DNA of 64,000 bases, taken from Ornithodoros turicata (lineage: Eukaryota; Arthropoda; Arachnida; Ixodida; Argasidae). The position numbers and the translations under genes were made by a program. Within the stretch, counting starts at the first letter, position 1; each line of letters begins with the position of its first letter. The stretch spans positions 77,933,807-77,997,806 of the forward strand of contig NC_088204.1 in NCBI RefSeq assembly GCF_037126465.1. Reading direction: 5' to 3'. This document shows positions 11,501 to 25,400 of the stretch, piece by piece. The notes under the pieces were generated by a model. That model was not told where the DNA came from. It did no database searches and worked only from the letters and a program-made list of their open reading frames with translations.

Positions 11501-12862
11501 AAGCGCTTGACTGCTCGTCTACCGAGCCGCATCCAACGGAAATTTGTCATCGAACAAGCTGCGTGTTGAGGAGGCTTTTGGGAGAGAGTGGGTCGATAAG
11601 TCAAGACCGTTCTCCGTAGGTTATTGGGGATAACGTTTTTGACACACGACGAGTTAGTCAAGGTGGGAAACGAGACAGAAGCATCATCACCTTCGTTTGC
11701 GCTTAACAGGACGAGCCCACGGCGCAAACCCCTTCACATTTCCTCGTGGGACAGATATTGAACGCATTACCAGCTGACAGGGTAAGGTGGTCTATGTTGA
11801 AGACAGTCGAGCTATTTTGCTAATCGCAGTCAGGATAATCACCTAGATTGTGCCATAATTCGTTAACTGAAGGTAGTATTTGATTTTGCTGGTTTAGGAA
11901 CAAACGAGGGCACGGGCGGGAGGGTAATAGAAACTAATCACCACGACCGCTTAATGTTGAAGGAAAAAGCTAGCTGTCGAAACTCTAGATGGTATACATT
12001 TGTCAGGTCAGTGCTTATTCGTGTTATTTTGAAGGATGTGTGCGTAGACCTTTAAAAAGAGTATACCCAAAAGCTTTCAGCATATTGCATCTGTGCTTGG
12101 AGTTCGTTCAGTCCATCTTCGACACGCAATACGTAAAACCACACTACGTTTGAACCGCAAGCTTTGGGGGAAGTCGCTATTCTTCGTTTGCGTGCTTACC
12201 GCGTAACTTACACCGACCTCTGTGATCACCAGTCCTTCTTTTCTGTTGCTGTTCGCGAGCAAGGCGCCATACACGGGGTTCGACGGCGACCATACCCCTG
12301 GTGTGTGACGAGAGTCAGCAATCGAAGCCCCCGGACTGCACCGCGCCAGGCAGGAAATATGCGCACGTTATTTTAGGGTTCTTCGGCGGCCGCTGACGAC
12401 AAAAAACTGTACGTCCTTTAAACCTGTTCTAGTAATCAAACAACTCAATCATTTCATAGTTCTGCGTCCAGTACCCCAGGGGGGGTATTTGGAGCGGTCT
12501 GCCTGCCTAGATTGGCGTCACGTTGCTCGGGGAAAGGATGAAAGGGGGTGGTGGAAGGGGGCAGGCGAAGAGTACCCCACGCCCCAGTACCCCGCACCAC
12601 CACGGCACCACCCGCACATCTGCGACAGCAATGAACTATTGCCATTTCCACAAATAGCTTTCCCGTTTAGACTAAGAAGAAATGTTTTCGAGCTTCCAGT
12701 TCCATGAGAAAGCATTACCGCTGCAGAGATGAGTTGGCGGTGATTCCCCTCATGTGGAATCACCGCAATATGTGTATCACCCAGAAGGAGATTAGGTAGC
12801 GCTATACCACTGAACTGATTTTGCTATTTTGCTGAGGTCACCTTCGATTGTTCTGCTTACAG

Positions 12863-13407
12863 ATGTGACAACTCCTCCTGCTGTTCCACCATCATGTCCC
12901 ACGCGTGCTACCACAGAACAATCTCCATCTACACCATCTCCAACTACTTCTTCACCAACTGGCCCGACTCCAACTACTTCTTCACCAACTGGCCCGACTC
13001 CAACTACTTCTTCAGCAACTGGCCCGACTCCAACTACTACCATAACAATTACACCATCTCCAACTTCCACCCCTCCAACTGGCCCAACTCCAACTACTAC
13101 GACACCAATTGCACCACCTCCAACTTACACCCCTCCAACGTGCCCACCTCCAACTACTACTGCCACACTAATTACACCATCTCCAACTTCCACCCCTCCA
13201 ACTGGCCCAACTTCAACTACTACCACACCACTTGCACCATCTCCAACTTACACCCTTCCAACTAGCCCAACTCCAACTACTACCGCACCAACTGCACCAC
13301 TTACTTACCTACAATTAAATGCACTACCTCCGACGTACATCCCTCCAGCTGACCCAACTAAAACTACTGAAACACCAATTACACCAAATACTTACGTACT
13401 TTCTTAA
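12863..13407 (+). CDS. Copy B exon 2: short Thr/Pro repeat exon
   Basis: It follows TTCTGCTTACAG and reads DVTTPPAVPPSCP once the phase-1 base is supplied. It then has three SSPTGPTPTT-type units and a few 20-residue units related to copy A, ending at TAA 13405-13407. It has far fewer units than A or C. Its host gene is damaged at exon 1, so expression is doubtful. Confidence 0.5.
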
Positions 13408-13991
13408 CGCTTAGTAGCGTCCAAGAATGGGCTGACATTTTCGTTCTTACTGAAATAAATATTTCTAGTCTAGAGATCAATCTTTATGAAATTCCTGGCC
13501 TATTCGAGTTTCTTTTCTACACGTGAATATTGTAGCGCGGCTGGCATAGCTGTTTATACTTATAAAAATGTATTTCATGCCAACGGAACGTCGATATCGT
13601 TTACAGAAATGCATGGAACGTGTTGCATTAGACTTATCAAATGACAATGTATCTTTTGCTCTGTCGTCCATTTGTCGATCACTCAAGAGTAATATGAATT
13701 GAATGATGAATTGGGGGAGGGGGAATTCATACTTTGTCTCTCTGTGTTGCGTGTACCACTAATATTTGCACGACTGGTGGCATTAACCTTGACACCACGA
13801 AAAAAGGGCAAACCCAACTGTGTTCGATTATACTCGAATATTCTCGCCGACCATGGCATATCTGCACTAATTCAAGCATCAGCATGTGTACAGGATGGAT
13901 TTAGCAAAGGTTACACACATTTGATCGCGTGGTCAAAATACAAAATAACGAAAAAACGGCTAGGAAGCAAGCGAGCTGGTGAAGATGATGC

Positions 13992-14144
13992 ATAATGTAA
14001 AACCCCGAGACTATAGGGAACACGAACGGACAGACACAAACAAGGACAATTCTTGTATGTGAAGTAAAATTTTCAGCTGTGTTTGAGACTTCGTGTTTGT
14101 GTCTGTCCTTTCGTGTTCCCTATAGTCGCGGGGTTTTACATTAT
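13992..14144. mobile_element. MITE-like hairpin element
   Basis: The outer arms ATAATGTAAAACCCC and GGGGTTTTACATTAT are inverted, and inside them an AGACTATAGGGAACACGAA arm pairs with the right side. A related right half occurs at 60063-60155. No coding capacity. Confidence 0.65.
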
Positions 14145-15159
14145 ACAAAATAACGTTTCTGGCGCCTCAAGCCTTGCAGGCTCCGGGCAATGCCACGCCC
14201 ATCTGGTCACGTGGTCACGTTTCGGAGCCCTGCCCACTCACGGCGACACTGTCCATCTTTCGGGAAGCGAAAGTAAGGAACACCCGACGTAGAGGTCGAA
14301 TTGTTGTCGGAAGTTTGAATGCAACAACCTCGAACTATACCTTTCATATCATTCATTTTTGCACAAGAAACGAGAAAACTACAAGGCGTTGAGTGCACAC
14401 AAGCACATATCAAGCGAACGCATACCTGCGCGCCGTGACGCCGTACGGCCGCCCAGTGTTGCTTGCAACACATCCTTCCAGCGGCGGCCCAGAGCGACCG
14501 CGCCTCACATATCAAAAATCATTCTTTGAGACACCCGCGCCGTTTTCAGCCGAGATATTCCGTAACTGCGTTTGAAACATGTCAATAATCGTAAAAGCAA
14601 CAGAAGCCTGCAGCTGATTTTCTTCAGAAGCTTCGGGAGTGACGTGCCAAGTGCGTGAGGTGAATATGTCGAAATGTTGAAGGCTTGTGACTCCAGACCG
14701 CGTTCTTCCTTGTTTGGTCGAGAACTCTTTCAGTACCCCTTCGTATATCAGAGCTGCATTTGTGAGCTCCCTTTTTGTTTTGGTCCCCGTCTCTTCTTAG
14801 CTCTTGGATAACCTGCTGCCCGCAGATGTGGTTAGAAAGTCCGTGCTCCCGCGAGAACGTCGATGTCTTATGACGCGCCTCCATCTTCTCTGCAGGGCTC
14901 AGCGGCAGCGTGACTTTCGGAAGCGATAGTGGCTGGGATTCAGCACGTAACGAATATTTCGAACGACCAAACAAACGCACCGTGCATGTTCTAAGAATCT
15001 CAACTGTTTACTGTGTTGTTCCTGTATTGTGCAGGTCTTGGGAACCTCGTGCGCGCGATGTCCGACAGCCAGCTCCTCAGGGCGTGGGCGATGGTCGTGG
15101 TCGTGTTCTGATTTGACCGAGCTGCTGACCTGTCGATTTGGCGGCGGGCTGCTGAGGGG

Positions 15160-15400
15160 GGGAATGTCACGTTTCTTCGAGAACCGGCGCCGGTATTCCA
15201 GCAGTGGCCTCCTCCCAGCCTCGGTGCAGAAGGCCGTTACCCCAACTGATGCTTGAGGCGATGGCTGCCACACGACTTACAGTCATCGCGCATTATTTCC
15301 GTGCACAGAGACACAAGCACTTCCATCTTGGCTGGAGATTGGTGTGCCCGAGTGAAGCCAGTGTACACTTTCCTGTCGGTCTCAGCCTTGCGGTTTTCAG
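15160..15400 (+). mobile_element. Possible retroelement 3' end with LTR start
   Basis: A purine run (GAGGGGGGGAA) is followed by TGTCACG, the usual arrangement of a polypurine tract and the 5' end of an LTR. The LTR right border was not found, and it may run into the block shared by the mucin copies. Low-to-moderate support from layout only. Confidence 0.3.
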
Positions 15401-16226
15401 CCAGCACTTGTCTTGTCTGCCTCGTCGGCTGTTTATCTCTTCGATCCGCTGCTCTATTGGAGACTACAATATAGAGGAAGAACATCAGTAGATAACACGC
15501 TCAGCCCCAGCTACTCCATAGAACGATGCTGACGTCACTGATGGATTGAAGAGGCCATTTCTGGTACCATTACCCATACCAATCTATGCCCATTAAAGTT
15601 ACCGTTAACATAAGTGCAAGGTGTCAGCAAATGCCGTAATGCCTCCCTGTTCCAACAAATCGGGAGAGATTGAAAACATGCGGAATGGGGCTTGGCTACG
15701 ACTATGCTATGCGGTAAAGTTTCTCGTTAAAAATGTGGCGCCTCCGACCCGTAACACGAATTTCGGTTTCGTTCTTTCCCCTTCCGTCTCTTTCTAAGCG
15801 CATTCTTTTCACTTGCACTGAACTGCACTACCATGGACTCTATACGCAAGACGCGTTTTCGGGAGCTGCACTTTCCAGCTGAAAGGAACTTTACTAGTAA
15901 CGCCCTTCTTTTTAACAGGAAAGTGCAGCACGCACGCAAATAACCCAGTTGAGATCTGGTGCAGGAGGTGCAAGCGAAAAGAATGCACCTTCTGCGTTCA
16001 GAGTTCCATGCAACGTAGGAGAATTTATTTCTCTCATCCCGCCACCTTCCTCTGTGCATACGAAGCACGCGCCTGCAAATAGTTGCGCCCGTCACGTTAC
16101 CGTTGGTGGCATACACAGGAAGTCGGAAGCACGCTCGAGAAAAATAAAGAGGGTCACAGCTGTGCCCTCCTGTCACGTATAGCGTATCTTTTGAATTCCG
16201 TGACGCGGTGACTAACAGGCGTTGCC

Positions 16227-16410
16227 ATGGCACTGCTTTTTCGTTACATCGTACTCCTCATAGCAGTACTATGCGTTTTGATCCCGTTAGAAGCAGATGC
16301 AGCAAAAAAGGCCAAACCGAGCAAGAAGCCCAAGAAACCCAAGAAGACAAAGCCACCGAAACCACCAAAGCCAACCAAGGCATCCAAGATGAAGAAGACG
16401 AAAGGGGCTG
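16227..16410 (+). CDS. Copy C exon 1: signal peptide and Lys/Pro-rich segment
   Basis: It codes 61 residues plus one base. The signal peptide core is LLIAVLCVLIP, followed by KKPKKPKKTKPPKPPKPTK. It ends at GGGGCTG|GTGCGT. It has more Lys-Pro units than copy A. The basic Pro-rich segment could bind acidic sugars or the negatively charged mucin domain; this is inference. Confidence 0.75.
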
Positions 16411-19400
16411 GTGCGTATATGCTTCAGTTTTTTATGGACTCACAAGATAGATATCTCTTGCGTCATCTAGCAAAGTTAGCCTGAGGTGGTGGCTGCAGTG
16501 GGAAGGATCACACCAACAAGTCACCTGGACCTGTTTGCAGGCTGGCTACGAGTGTCAGACTTATTAGAGCCCCACATAGATGCCTTGTGCTTTAATATTG
16601 TTCAAAAACGCGCCCGTGTCAAAGGTGGCCCCACTGCTCACGCATTACCGTAACTCTACAGGGTGTTCAAAATTAAGCTTTCACGAGCGCTACGCAAACA
16701 CAGCGATGACAGGAAACCGGATGATAACTTTACGCTACTTGTGTAAGAAACAGGTGCTGCTAATTATGTAGCACCTGTTTCTTACTCAAGGAACAAAAAT
16801 AATAGCACCATTTTTCTTTTGTTCGCCTATTTTATAAAATAGTAGTGAAAGCTCAATTTTGAACACCCTGTGTAGTACAACTACAGCTTTTTCCGCCGTT
16901 GTTAATCCTCTTGTCGTACATTTTAATCCTTATTCCTTGACACTTAATCCTTTTGCCATCCGAATTAATCTTCCTTTCATTATTTTTAGTCCTCGTTTCA
17001 CGTAATTTAATCGATTTCTGATGCAATTTAATTCAAGTGACTACGTGACTCTCTACGTGGCTATACGTGACTTTCTTTTCGTATTTTGGGACAATTCCCA
17101 TGTTTACGGATGTTGCACATGCTTTTCATTAATAATGTGGGTTCCTGCACCATGGATACTGTGGGTCTATCAATCTGGATTACGGTATTGTGCGACTATT
17201 CCCATGCCTACGGGTTTTACCCAGGGTTTTCATTAAAAACGCGGGGTTCTGCACTGTGATGGGATGCCGTGGGACTGTCTATCTTGATTACGATATTGCG
17301 GGACTATTCCCACGCCTAAGGGTATTACCCATGCTTCAAATTAAAAACGCGGGTTTCTGCACCATGATGGGATTCAATGGGACTGTCAATCTCGATTACG
17401 GTATTGAGGAACTATTCCCACGTCTACGGGTTTTACCCATGGATCGACAGTCCCACAGTATCCCATTAGTACAGAAACCCGCATATTTAATGAAAAGTAT
17501 GGGAGCATGTTTAATAGAGTGAAAGAAAAGAGGAAGAAAAGGAAAACAAGGAAAAGTCAGCCAGGGTAATACCGCGACCCTTGTGTCACTCTCTCATTGC
17601 TGCCTTTTGCACTGATGATGCCTCCCGAATAGGAGACGAAACGTCTGCAGTAAATTTTTCATTTGTTGGGTTAAGTTGGTGTATTTGTGTGTTTTTCTTA
17701 AAACGTAATACCCTTAGACATGTGAATAGTGCCACAATATTGTAATCGATATTCACAGCCCCACAGTATCCCATTCCAGTGCAGAAACCCGCATTTTGAA
17801 TGAAAAGCACGGGTAATACCCATAGACATGAAAATAGTCCTTCAATATCGTAATCCAGATTGACGGTCCCGCAGTATCCCATTACAATGCAGAAACCTGC
17901 GTTTTTAATAAAAGCATGGGCGATACCAGTAGACACGGGAATAGTCCCACAATATCGCAATCAAGATTGGTTGTCCCACAGTATCCTATTACAATACAGA
18001 AACCTGCGTTTTTAATAAAAGCATGGGCGGTACCAGTAGACATGGGATTAGTCCCACAATATCGCAATCCAGATTGGCAGTCCCATATTATATCCCGTTA
18101 CAATGCAGAAACCCGCGTTTTTAATGAAAACCATGGGTGAAACCCGTAGGCGTGGGAATAGTCGCACAATACCGTAATCCAGATTGATAGACCCACAGTA
18201 TCCATGGTGCAGGAACTCACATTATTAATGAAAAGCATGTGCAACATCCGTAAACATGGGAATTGTCCCAAAATACGAAAAGAAAGTCACGTATAGCCCG
18301 CACGTAGTCACTTGGATTAAATTGCATGAGAAATTGATCAAATTATGTAAAACGAGGATTAAAAATAATGAAATGAGGATTAATTTGGATGGCAAAAGGA
18401 TTAAATGTAATGGTGTAACGATTAAAATGTACGACGGAGGATTAATAACGGCGAAAAAAGCTGTCTAGAAGAGCAAGCGTGAAAGTAATGACGTACTACT
18501 GGCACATCTGTACTCTTCCAGTAAAATGCAACGCGATTCCCAGAGCAACTGGGCAGCACCGTAATTCCACAATTACTTTCGCTAGTATTGTAAGCAGTAC
18601 AAGATACTCAAAAAAAAGTATCTAATTTAAGTTACTGAGTACTGGGCAAAAAAAGTAACTGAGCAAAGTGCTAAATGCCCAATCTTGAAAGGTATTTAAT
18701 ATATGGTGCTAAATACTCTTAAGAGTAACGCATTACTTTCAAGATACTCTGATGACAGAGTTTTTTATTATTATTACTCCGTGTTAGCACCGCGAACCAA
18801 CTGTGGCTATGAGCTGCGGACAGATGGAGAGAGGACAGGAGGAATGAGTGGGGGAATAAGGGGGGTTAGTATGCGTCCTGGGCAGATTGTGCGTCCTGGG
18901 CAGACTTCAGGGGAGACTGTGCCGACATTCGTCTGCGAAGTCTTTCGGAAAACCCAGGGAAAACCTCAGAGAGCACAGCCGGGGGTAGGATTCGAACCCA
19001 GAGGCACTCTTGGCACCTCTGTTGCGTCAACATTCTGTGTATTTAATTGCACAATTGCAATCTTAAAAGGAGACTTCGGTAAGATTCGAAAAAAAGTTAG
19101 GCGAGCATTATACCGAACACGGACAGCTCCCTTGATACCGAATACAACATTCGCATTCATTTTGTGCGGGTAATTAATTCGTAAGTGACGACAATACCAA
19201 ACCGAAACCAAGATGCAAAGCGCACAGCGGTTCGCCCGGAGGAAGCTACTGTGACGTCACCCGGCATTGTCGTCTGCTACGAAGCTTGCACTCTTCCATG
19301 CAGGATGACGTCGGCGTTGTTGCTTTCAGCGCCCCCTTTGCTTCACAGAGGCCAAGCGTTCGTATCGTTAATAATTCTTTGGAATAAAATCTGCGCACTT

Positions 19401-22400
19401 TGGGAACATGATATTTCGTATGTATGTTCCTGACACCGCTAGGGTTACTGCTATGTCACAATCGTTGTGGCGATTATGCTGCGGAGTTCCACTTTAAGGA
19501 CTACTGTTGAGGTGTTCGTTTGTTAGTTGCGAGCGTAACTTTGACTTATTCAGGTTCATCAGAGAAAACAGCGGCTCGAAGATGTGTATTGACACAGTTG
19601 TCCCGCGAAGTAAAGCAGCGGATTAGTATTATTGGACGTAAGTTGTATCGAACATGGATACGAACATGGATCGAACATGGATGTCCGCAACAACATCGTA
19701 TCTTCAGATACTTTCGTCCAATGTAAGAATAAAGCGAAGCCGCACCAACTTCCACGAACCTGTTGATATAGGTGAGTCGAAGAGCAGGACAATCGGTTCC
19801 ATTTGTTATTTGTCAGGAAAGCTATCAACAAGAAACGGAAAATGGCGAGTTTAATATCTCCGTTTCAAATCTCCTGCACTCCAAGGATGTTTGCTCGAAT
19901 TCGCCTGGGAGATCACCAAGCTGAAGACCAGGTCGCTGGTACCGTAACTTCTTGAGATTCATGAGCAACATGAAATGTTCACGTGCGTATGTGCTGCTTA
20001 ACTGGACTGGGATAGCACTACGGCAAGCAAGGGTAAAAGCAATGTCTGAAAATCAGCTTCGTTCCTAATTTTTAATTATTATTTTTTGAGAAGGCAGTTT
20101 CCTTCGGTTTCGTGGTCAGGGGTCATCGAGCCACCGAACGGCTGAGCGCGGGCTACACGTGACCTGCCATGTTTCAGAGCCCTGTGCTAATGCGTATGTA
20201 CAGCACAAAGCACATTGCCGACACAAAAAGCGAATTTTTCGCTCGACCTCCGTGTGACGCGCAGAGAAGTAGCTTCAAAGTAACTTGAAAAATGAGTAGA
20301 AGTTTTGAGAAAAGCATTTAAGTTAGATTACTAACACTAACGTTTGAAAGTATTTGCAAGATACGAAATTACTCGCACATGTACTTGAAATATAATTGAA
20401 ATACTCAACTTCAAGTTACTGTATAAGTATGGTTATAAGCCACAAGGAACACCCTGACTCCCCGCGTAGCAGGTGAAGCTTTCTTCAGAAGAAGTAAGTC
20501 TTATGATAGTAGTATGGCAGTGTGTCCAACAATCGCATCGTAGAGGGGTAAAGCGACGTTCGTTAAAAATAATTAGGAGTGTCACCAGTCAACAATCTTA
20601 CACGTCACCTCTGGTGCAGACATATGTCGCCACTGTCTCAGTGAAGTCGGCGTAGAACACGCTCCGTTCTGGATCAAGATGTACCAACATTTCCATTGCA
20701 GAGATAAGTCGACAATGAGGGTCACCTCATCTGCAATCACCACAATTTGCATATTACCGGGTGTTCCACATGGAAAGAGAGACATGTTTTCTAACTGATT
20801 TTTGCTATTTTGCCGAGGTCACCATTGATTGTTCTGCTTACAGACGGTTGCCTGCCACCTCCGGTGACAACTCCTCCTCCTGCTCCACCCTCATGTCCCA
20901 CGTTTGCTATCACTACGCAGTCTCCAACTAATACCCCAGCAACCACACCATCAATGACTATTACACCACTGACTACACCATCTCCAACTACTACACCATC
21001 GTCTACACCACCTCCAAGTACTACCCCACCAACTACACCATCTCCAACTACTAACCCACCAACTACACTGTCCCCAACTACCACACCATCAATGACTACT
21101 ACATCAACTACACCATCTCCAACTACTACCCCACCAACTACACTGTCCCCAACTACTACACCATCAATGACTACTAGACCACCAACTACACCATCTCCAA
21201 CTACTACACCACCAACTACACCATCTCCAACTACTACCCCACCGACTACGCCGTCTCCAACTACTCCCCAGTCAACCACAATGTGCCCAACTACTACCCC
21301 AGCAACCACACCATCAATGACTACTACACCACCAACTACACCATCTCCAACTACTACCCCACCAACTACACTGTCCCCAACTACTACACCATCAATGACT
21401 ACTACACCACCAACTACACCATCTCCAACTACTACACCACCAACTACACCATCTCCAACTACTACCCCACCGACTACGCCGTCTCCAACTACTCCCCAGT
21501 CAACCACAATGTGCCCAACTACTACCCCAGCAACCACACCATCAATGACTATTACACTACCAACTACACCATCACCAAATACTACACCACCCTGTACTCC
21601 GCCTCCAAGTACTACCCCACCAACTACATTGTCTCCAACTACTACCCCACCGACTACACTGTCCCCGACTACTACACCATCAATGACTACTACACCACCA
21701 ACTACATCATCTGCAACTACTCCACCACCAACCACACCATCTCCAACTACTATCCCACCGACTACGCCGTCTCTGACTACTACCCCAGCAACCATGCCAT
21801 CTCCAACTACTTCCCCACCAACTACACCACTTCCAACTACTGCACCACCAACTACACCATCTCCGTCTACTACACCATCAACTACACCATCTCCCTCAAC
21901 CGAGGCATGTCTTACAACCACTCCAGTCACGACTTCCGCCACTGCAACCACTCCAGCAGAGACAACAACTCCCGCTGCACCAACCACCCCTTTGCAGACA
22001 ACTACAACACCACCTCCAGGTAAGTGCACCTGCCATCTTGGTCACAACTTGACCAACTGGTTAGGTCAAGAATATTTAATCTATGTCTACTCCATACTTT
22101 CCCCAACATTAGAATGTGCGTGGTAACACTTCTAGACTGAGCTAGTATGCTAGATAATGAGAAAAACCCTCTCAGTTCGTAATACTTCCATTGTAACTTC
22201 GCAAATGTCATAAGATACTGCGGGAAAATATCTGACTGAAGCTACGACGCTCTGTAGTCACCACCATGTTTTTCAGTCTACGGAAGCAGACATATGTCCG
22301 TTCTCAACAGTGTACATGTTGAGAAGAACGTAGCTTGTGGTGGCTATGGTGGGCTATGGTAGCAGTACACCGGCATGGTAATTTTTTAGCCTGCCATAAC

Positions 22401-25400
22401 ACCCCCAGCTCACGCGCCGCAGTTCCTGCACATGGCTTTATCGTACAGCACAGAGGAAAAAGAAACCAAAAAGTATACAGCGTGTTTCACATAAAGTGAT
22501 AAAAAATTCTAACTGGCAACGTACTCGCCGGAGGTATAAAGGTCTTCCGTCAATTTCCTTCAGCGAACTTTAGCGCCATTTAGGGAGACTTTGGACAATG
22601 TTTAATTGAGGGAAATTTATTTTTTTTAATTGAACTTTGAAAATCACCAAGAGAACCTCACTTTTTTTTACAGAAATATAAAGTCCTCCATGGATAACCA
22701 AACAAAACAATGCACAGTGTCGCGACAGAAATAGGCAAAAAAAAAGTAAAAATTAGGCTTTAGCCCTGCCTGCTTGATTTACTTAAAACTCCACAATAAT
22801 TTTGTTTTTCGAACGACGTCTGAGAAGTGAGCAGGATCACACATATTCCTGCTACTAGGTGTCAATGCGTTCTTTCAGGTCCCTGCATCAACATCACATT
22901 CTCCAACCTTTTCAACCTGGGTAATGTAAGTCGACTCGGTTTATGTTTGAGGGGCAACAAATTAGCACTTTGCCATAGACACGTGAACAAATTATTGCGA
23001 ATATGTCATGGCCGCTCAAGTCACTTTCCCGTTGGGAGCGGACCTGGTGGCATTCGTTGCAACAACGACAGGAATGGTTGAGGCTTGACCTTTTAAGGGC
23101 ATTAGTCAAGTGCCGTGATTCTCGTTAAATATGTCGTGTTGGACTTTTATTAATCAGCCATTAATATCAAAGTGTTTCTGCTTTTTGAGACACGGGATAT
23201 CAGCGACGTCTGCGTGTAACGAAGCAGAAAAATAGAGTATATGGGTGATTCCATCTCAACTCAGGCAGGGTGTTCTGGACACCATCACCGATTTCCCCTG
23301 AAAAAATATATGTTGTACCACAACACGCGCACACACAGAATGGAAGAAAGGAAGAATGGAAGACAGCGCGAACCGCTGTTGGAATCCAGTCTTTCCATAT
23401 CTGGACGAAAAATGTGGAAGGAGATGGACGCGACGATTTGTGGCTCCTGTGTGTATGCGTGTTGCGGTACAACATATATTTTTTCAAGGGAAATCGGCGA
23501 TGGTATCCGGACCATCCTGCCTGAGTTGAGATGGAATCACCCATATATTCTGTGTTTAAACTTACAGGTTTTTTCAAGGCCTCATTGCGCGCTGTTACGC
23601 ATTACGCTGTTTTTGCACTTATAATCCATGATTGCTGACTTTTTTGTAGAGAAAGATTTGTCTCCCTTGTGTGCGCAAATATGGACAGTTCTCTGTCCTG
23701 CGGTATACTTGTGCGGGAATGGCAGTTGTCGTTGGCTTCTAGCTCATGTTGACGGTAGTTTCAAATTCCTTCCAGTGCGTTGGAAATGCCTTGCAGTTTT
23801 GTGCGCCGAATAACGTGAGTCGATTGGTGTTTGATCTAAGTATTAACATAGCCCTGAGCCAATAGAAGACAAATCCAGAGTTTAACGCAGTTTTGGAACA
23901 TATCTTGCTGATTCGTAAGAATGTGACAGCGTTCGTCCTCTGCAATTCTCAAAATCTTGGTAGCTAAGCTGTAGAAAAGAACCCCTCAGCCACAGAGCCC
24001 AATGCTAGTTAATCCAACCGATAGCAGTAGCTGACGAAATGAGTAACAGCAGGCGACGCACAGCGGCAGTGAAGCCCGAACACTGTGGTTTTGATATCAT
24101 TGATTGAAATGAATTCATTTTTTCTCCAAGGTCACGCTGCGCGAGTTGTTGTCGCGAGATATTTCGTTGCACTTGGATTACTTCGTTTCGGGTTCATTCA
24201 TCACACGTGACCACACAATTCAGAGTAAGCAAGAATAGCTAGGTAATGCGTTCTTCATCATGCTCTTGCTCCAGAACGGGATAATAGCGGGAGTCATACG
24301 CCTGCTTGAGGTAAGCAACACTGATTCTTTTAACATGTCTATTCTCTTTTTATACTACTCACGTGCGCATTCTTGAAAACGCGATACTGGTACTGTAGAG
24401 ACGCCACATTGAAAGCGCATGCTATGGTGGGTGTAGAGAACCAAAGCATTCGTCACCTTTTCTGTCACCATGGTGTGGACTTCAAGAAAAAATTTAACCA
24501 CAACCCTTCTGAGGGGCCAATATTTAACAATACAGTAAACCCTCGTTATTAAGGCCATGGTCATTCCCGACAATTTCGGTCATAATGCGGAATTGTCATA
24601 TTAACATATTAACAGGGGGGATTTGCAGAGGCTTCACTGCATTGTTCCCCAGGTGTATGGGCGTAAAGCGCGTACGTCAGATTATCGCGGGTCATATTAA
24701 CGAGGGCATTCTTGGAGTAGTGAAATCTTCGTGATCCACGAGTCTCATATCAAGGGCTGTTCCACGAAGACCCCTAGTGGTGGTGTCGCTAACTGAAATT
24801 GTCGACCGCAAGAGGGGACCATGGTTTGATAACTGATCATTCGCGGCCTGAGCGACACCGCAGTGGTTGTTCTGTGGATCAATATTTGCCCACCCGAGGG
24901 TTCTTTAACGTGCGACGAAAACTCTGCGCACTGCACACCGTACTTAACATCCTTCGCGCGGAAGTCGGCATGTCTGAGCAGCTTGTGTCCATGGCAATGG
25001 TCCGTCACTACAATTGCGTAAAGCACACACAATCATTTACTCCAAGAGCGTTTTTTCTCGTGGGTGACACTGCTGGCATGAGGAGCATAAAGACATAGCT
25101 GCTGTACATTAGCTCGGAGCATAGAGCCGAGGCAAGCTCCGTAGGGAGCTTGCTACACTTGCTAGGGAGCTTGCTACTTCTTTCTACAAAAAGAAATAGA
25201 GCTTCTAAGCGAAGGATAAAATGGAAGTAATTCGCCAAAAAGCCAATGCGTCTAGGTACGTGTATACTGAAGTAGCATGACCCCGTAGCTTTGTCGGGAC
25301 TGTCGAGAGCTGTTTCGATGGAATGAAGAGGGGGAGGGGGGCATCCCGGGAGGTGCGGAAATAGAGAAGGTGTCTGCGGCATTCTCGGTGTGTGATTGCA

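Larger units (their letters stand above)
10205..13407 (+). pseudogene. Mucin-like copy B, degenerate
   Basis: Exon 1 starts at 10205 with an intact signal peptide (core YIVLLIAVLC). An extra A in the AAAAACC run near 10320, compared with copies A and C, shifts the frame to TAG at 10337-10339, leaving 44 residues. After the shift the original frame can be followed to the expected donor, but the donor reads G|ATGCGT where A and C read G|GTGCGT. Exon 2 (12863-13407) keeps its acceptor and an open Thr/Pro frame of 180 codons, but lacks the GCLPP start seen in A and C. The gene is probably not spliced normally. The remaining alternatives are a 44-residue secreted peptide or use of a cryptic donor (GG|GTCTGA). 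Confidence 0.65.

Noticed and set aside
20791..22029. 412-codon Val/Gly-rich open frame on the minus strand
   Set aside because: Antisense shadow of the Thr/Pro mucin exon of copy C; repeated VVGDGVVGG is what the complement of the repeats encodes.
24130..24225. Possible exon between TTCTCCAAG and CAGA|GTAAGC in mucin copy C
   Set aside because: It would end in phase 1 only about 50 bases before exon 5, which needs phase 0; the frame does not fit.
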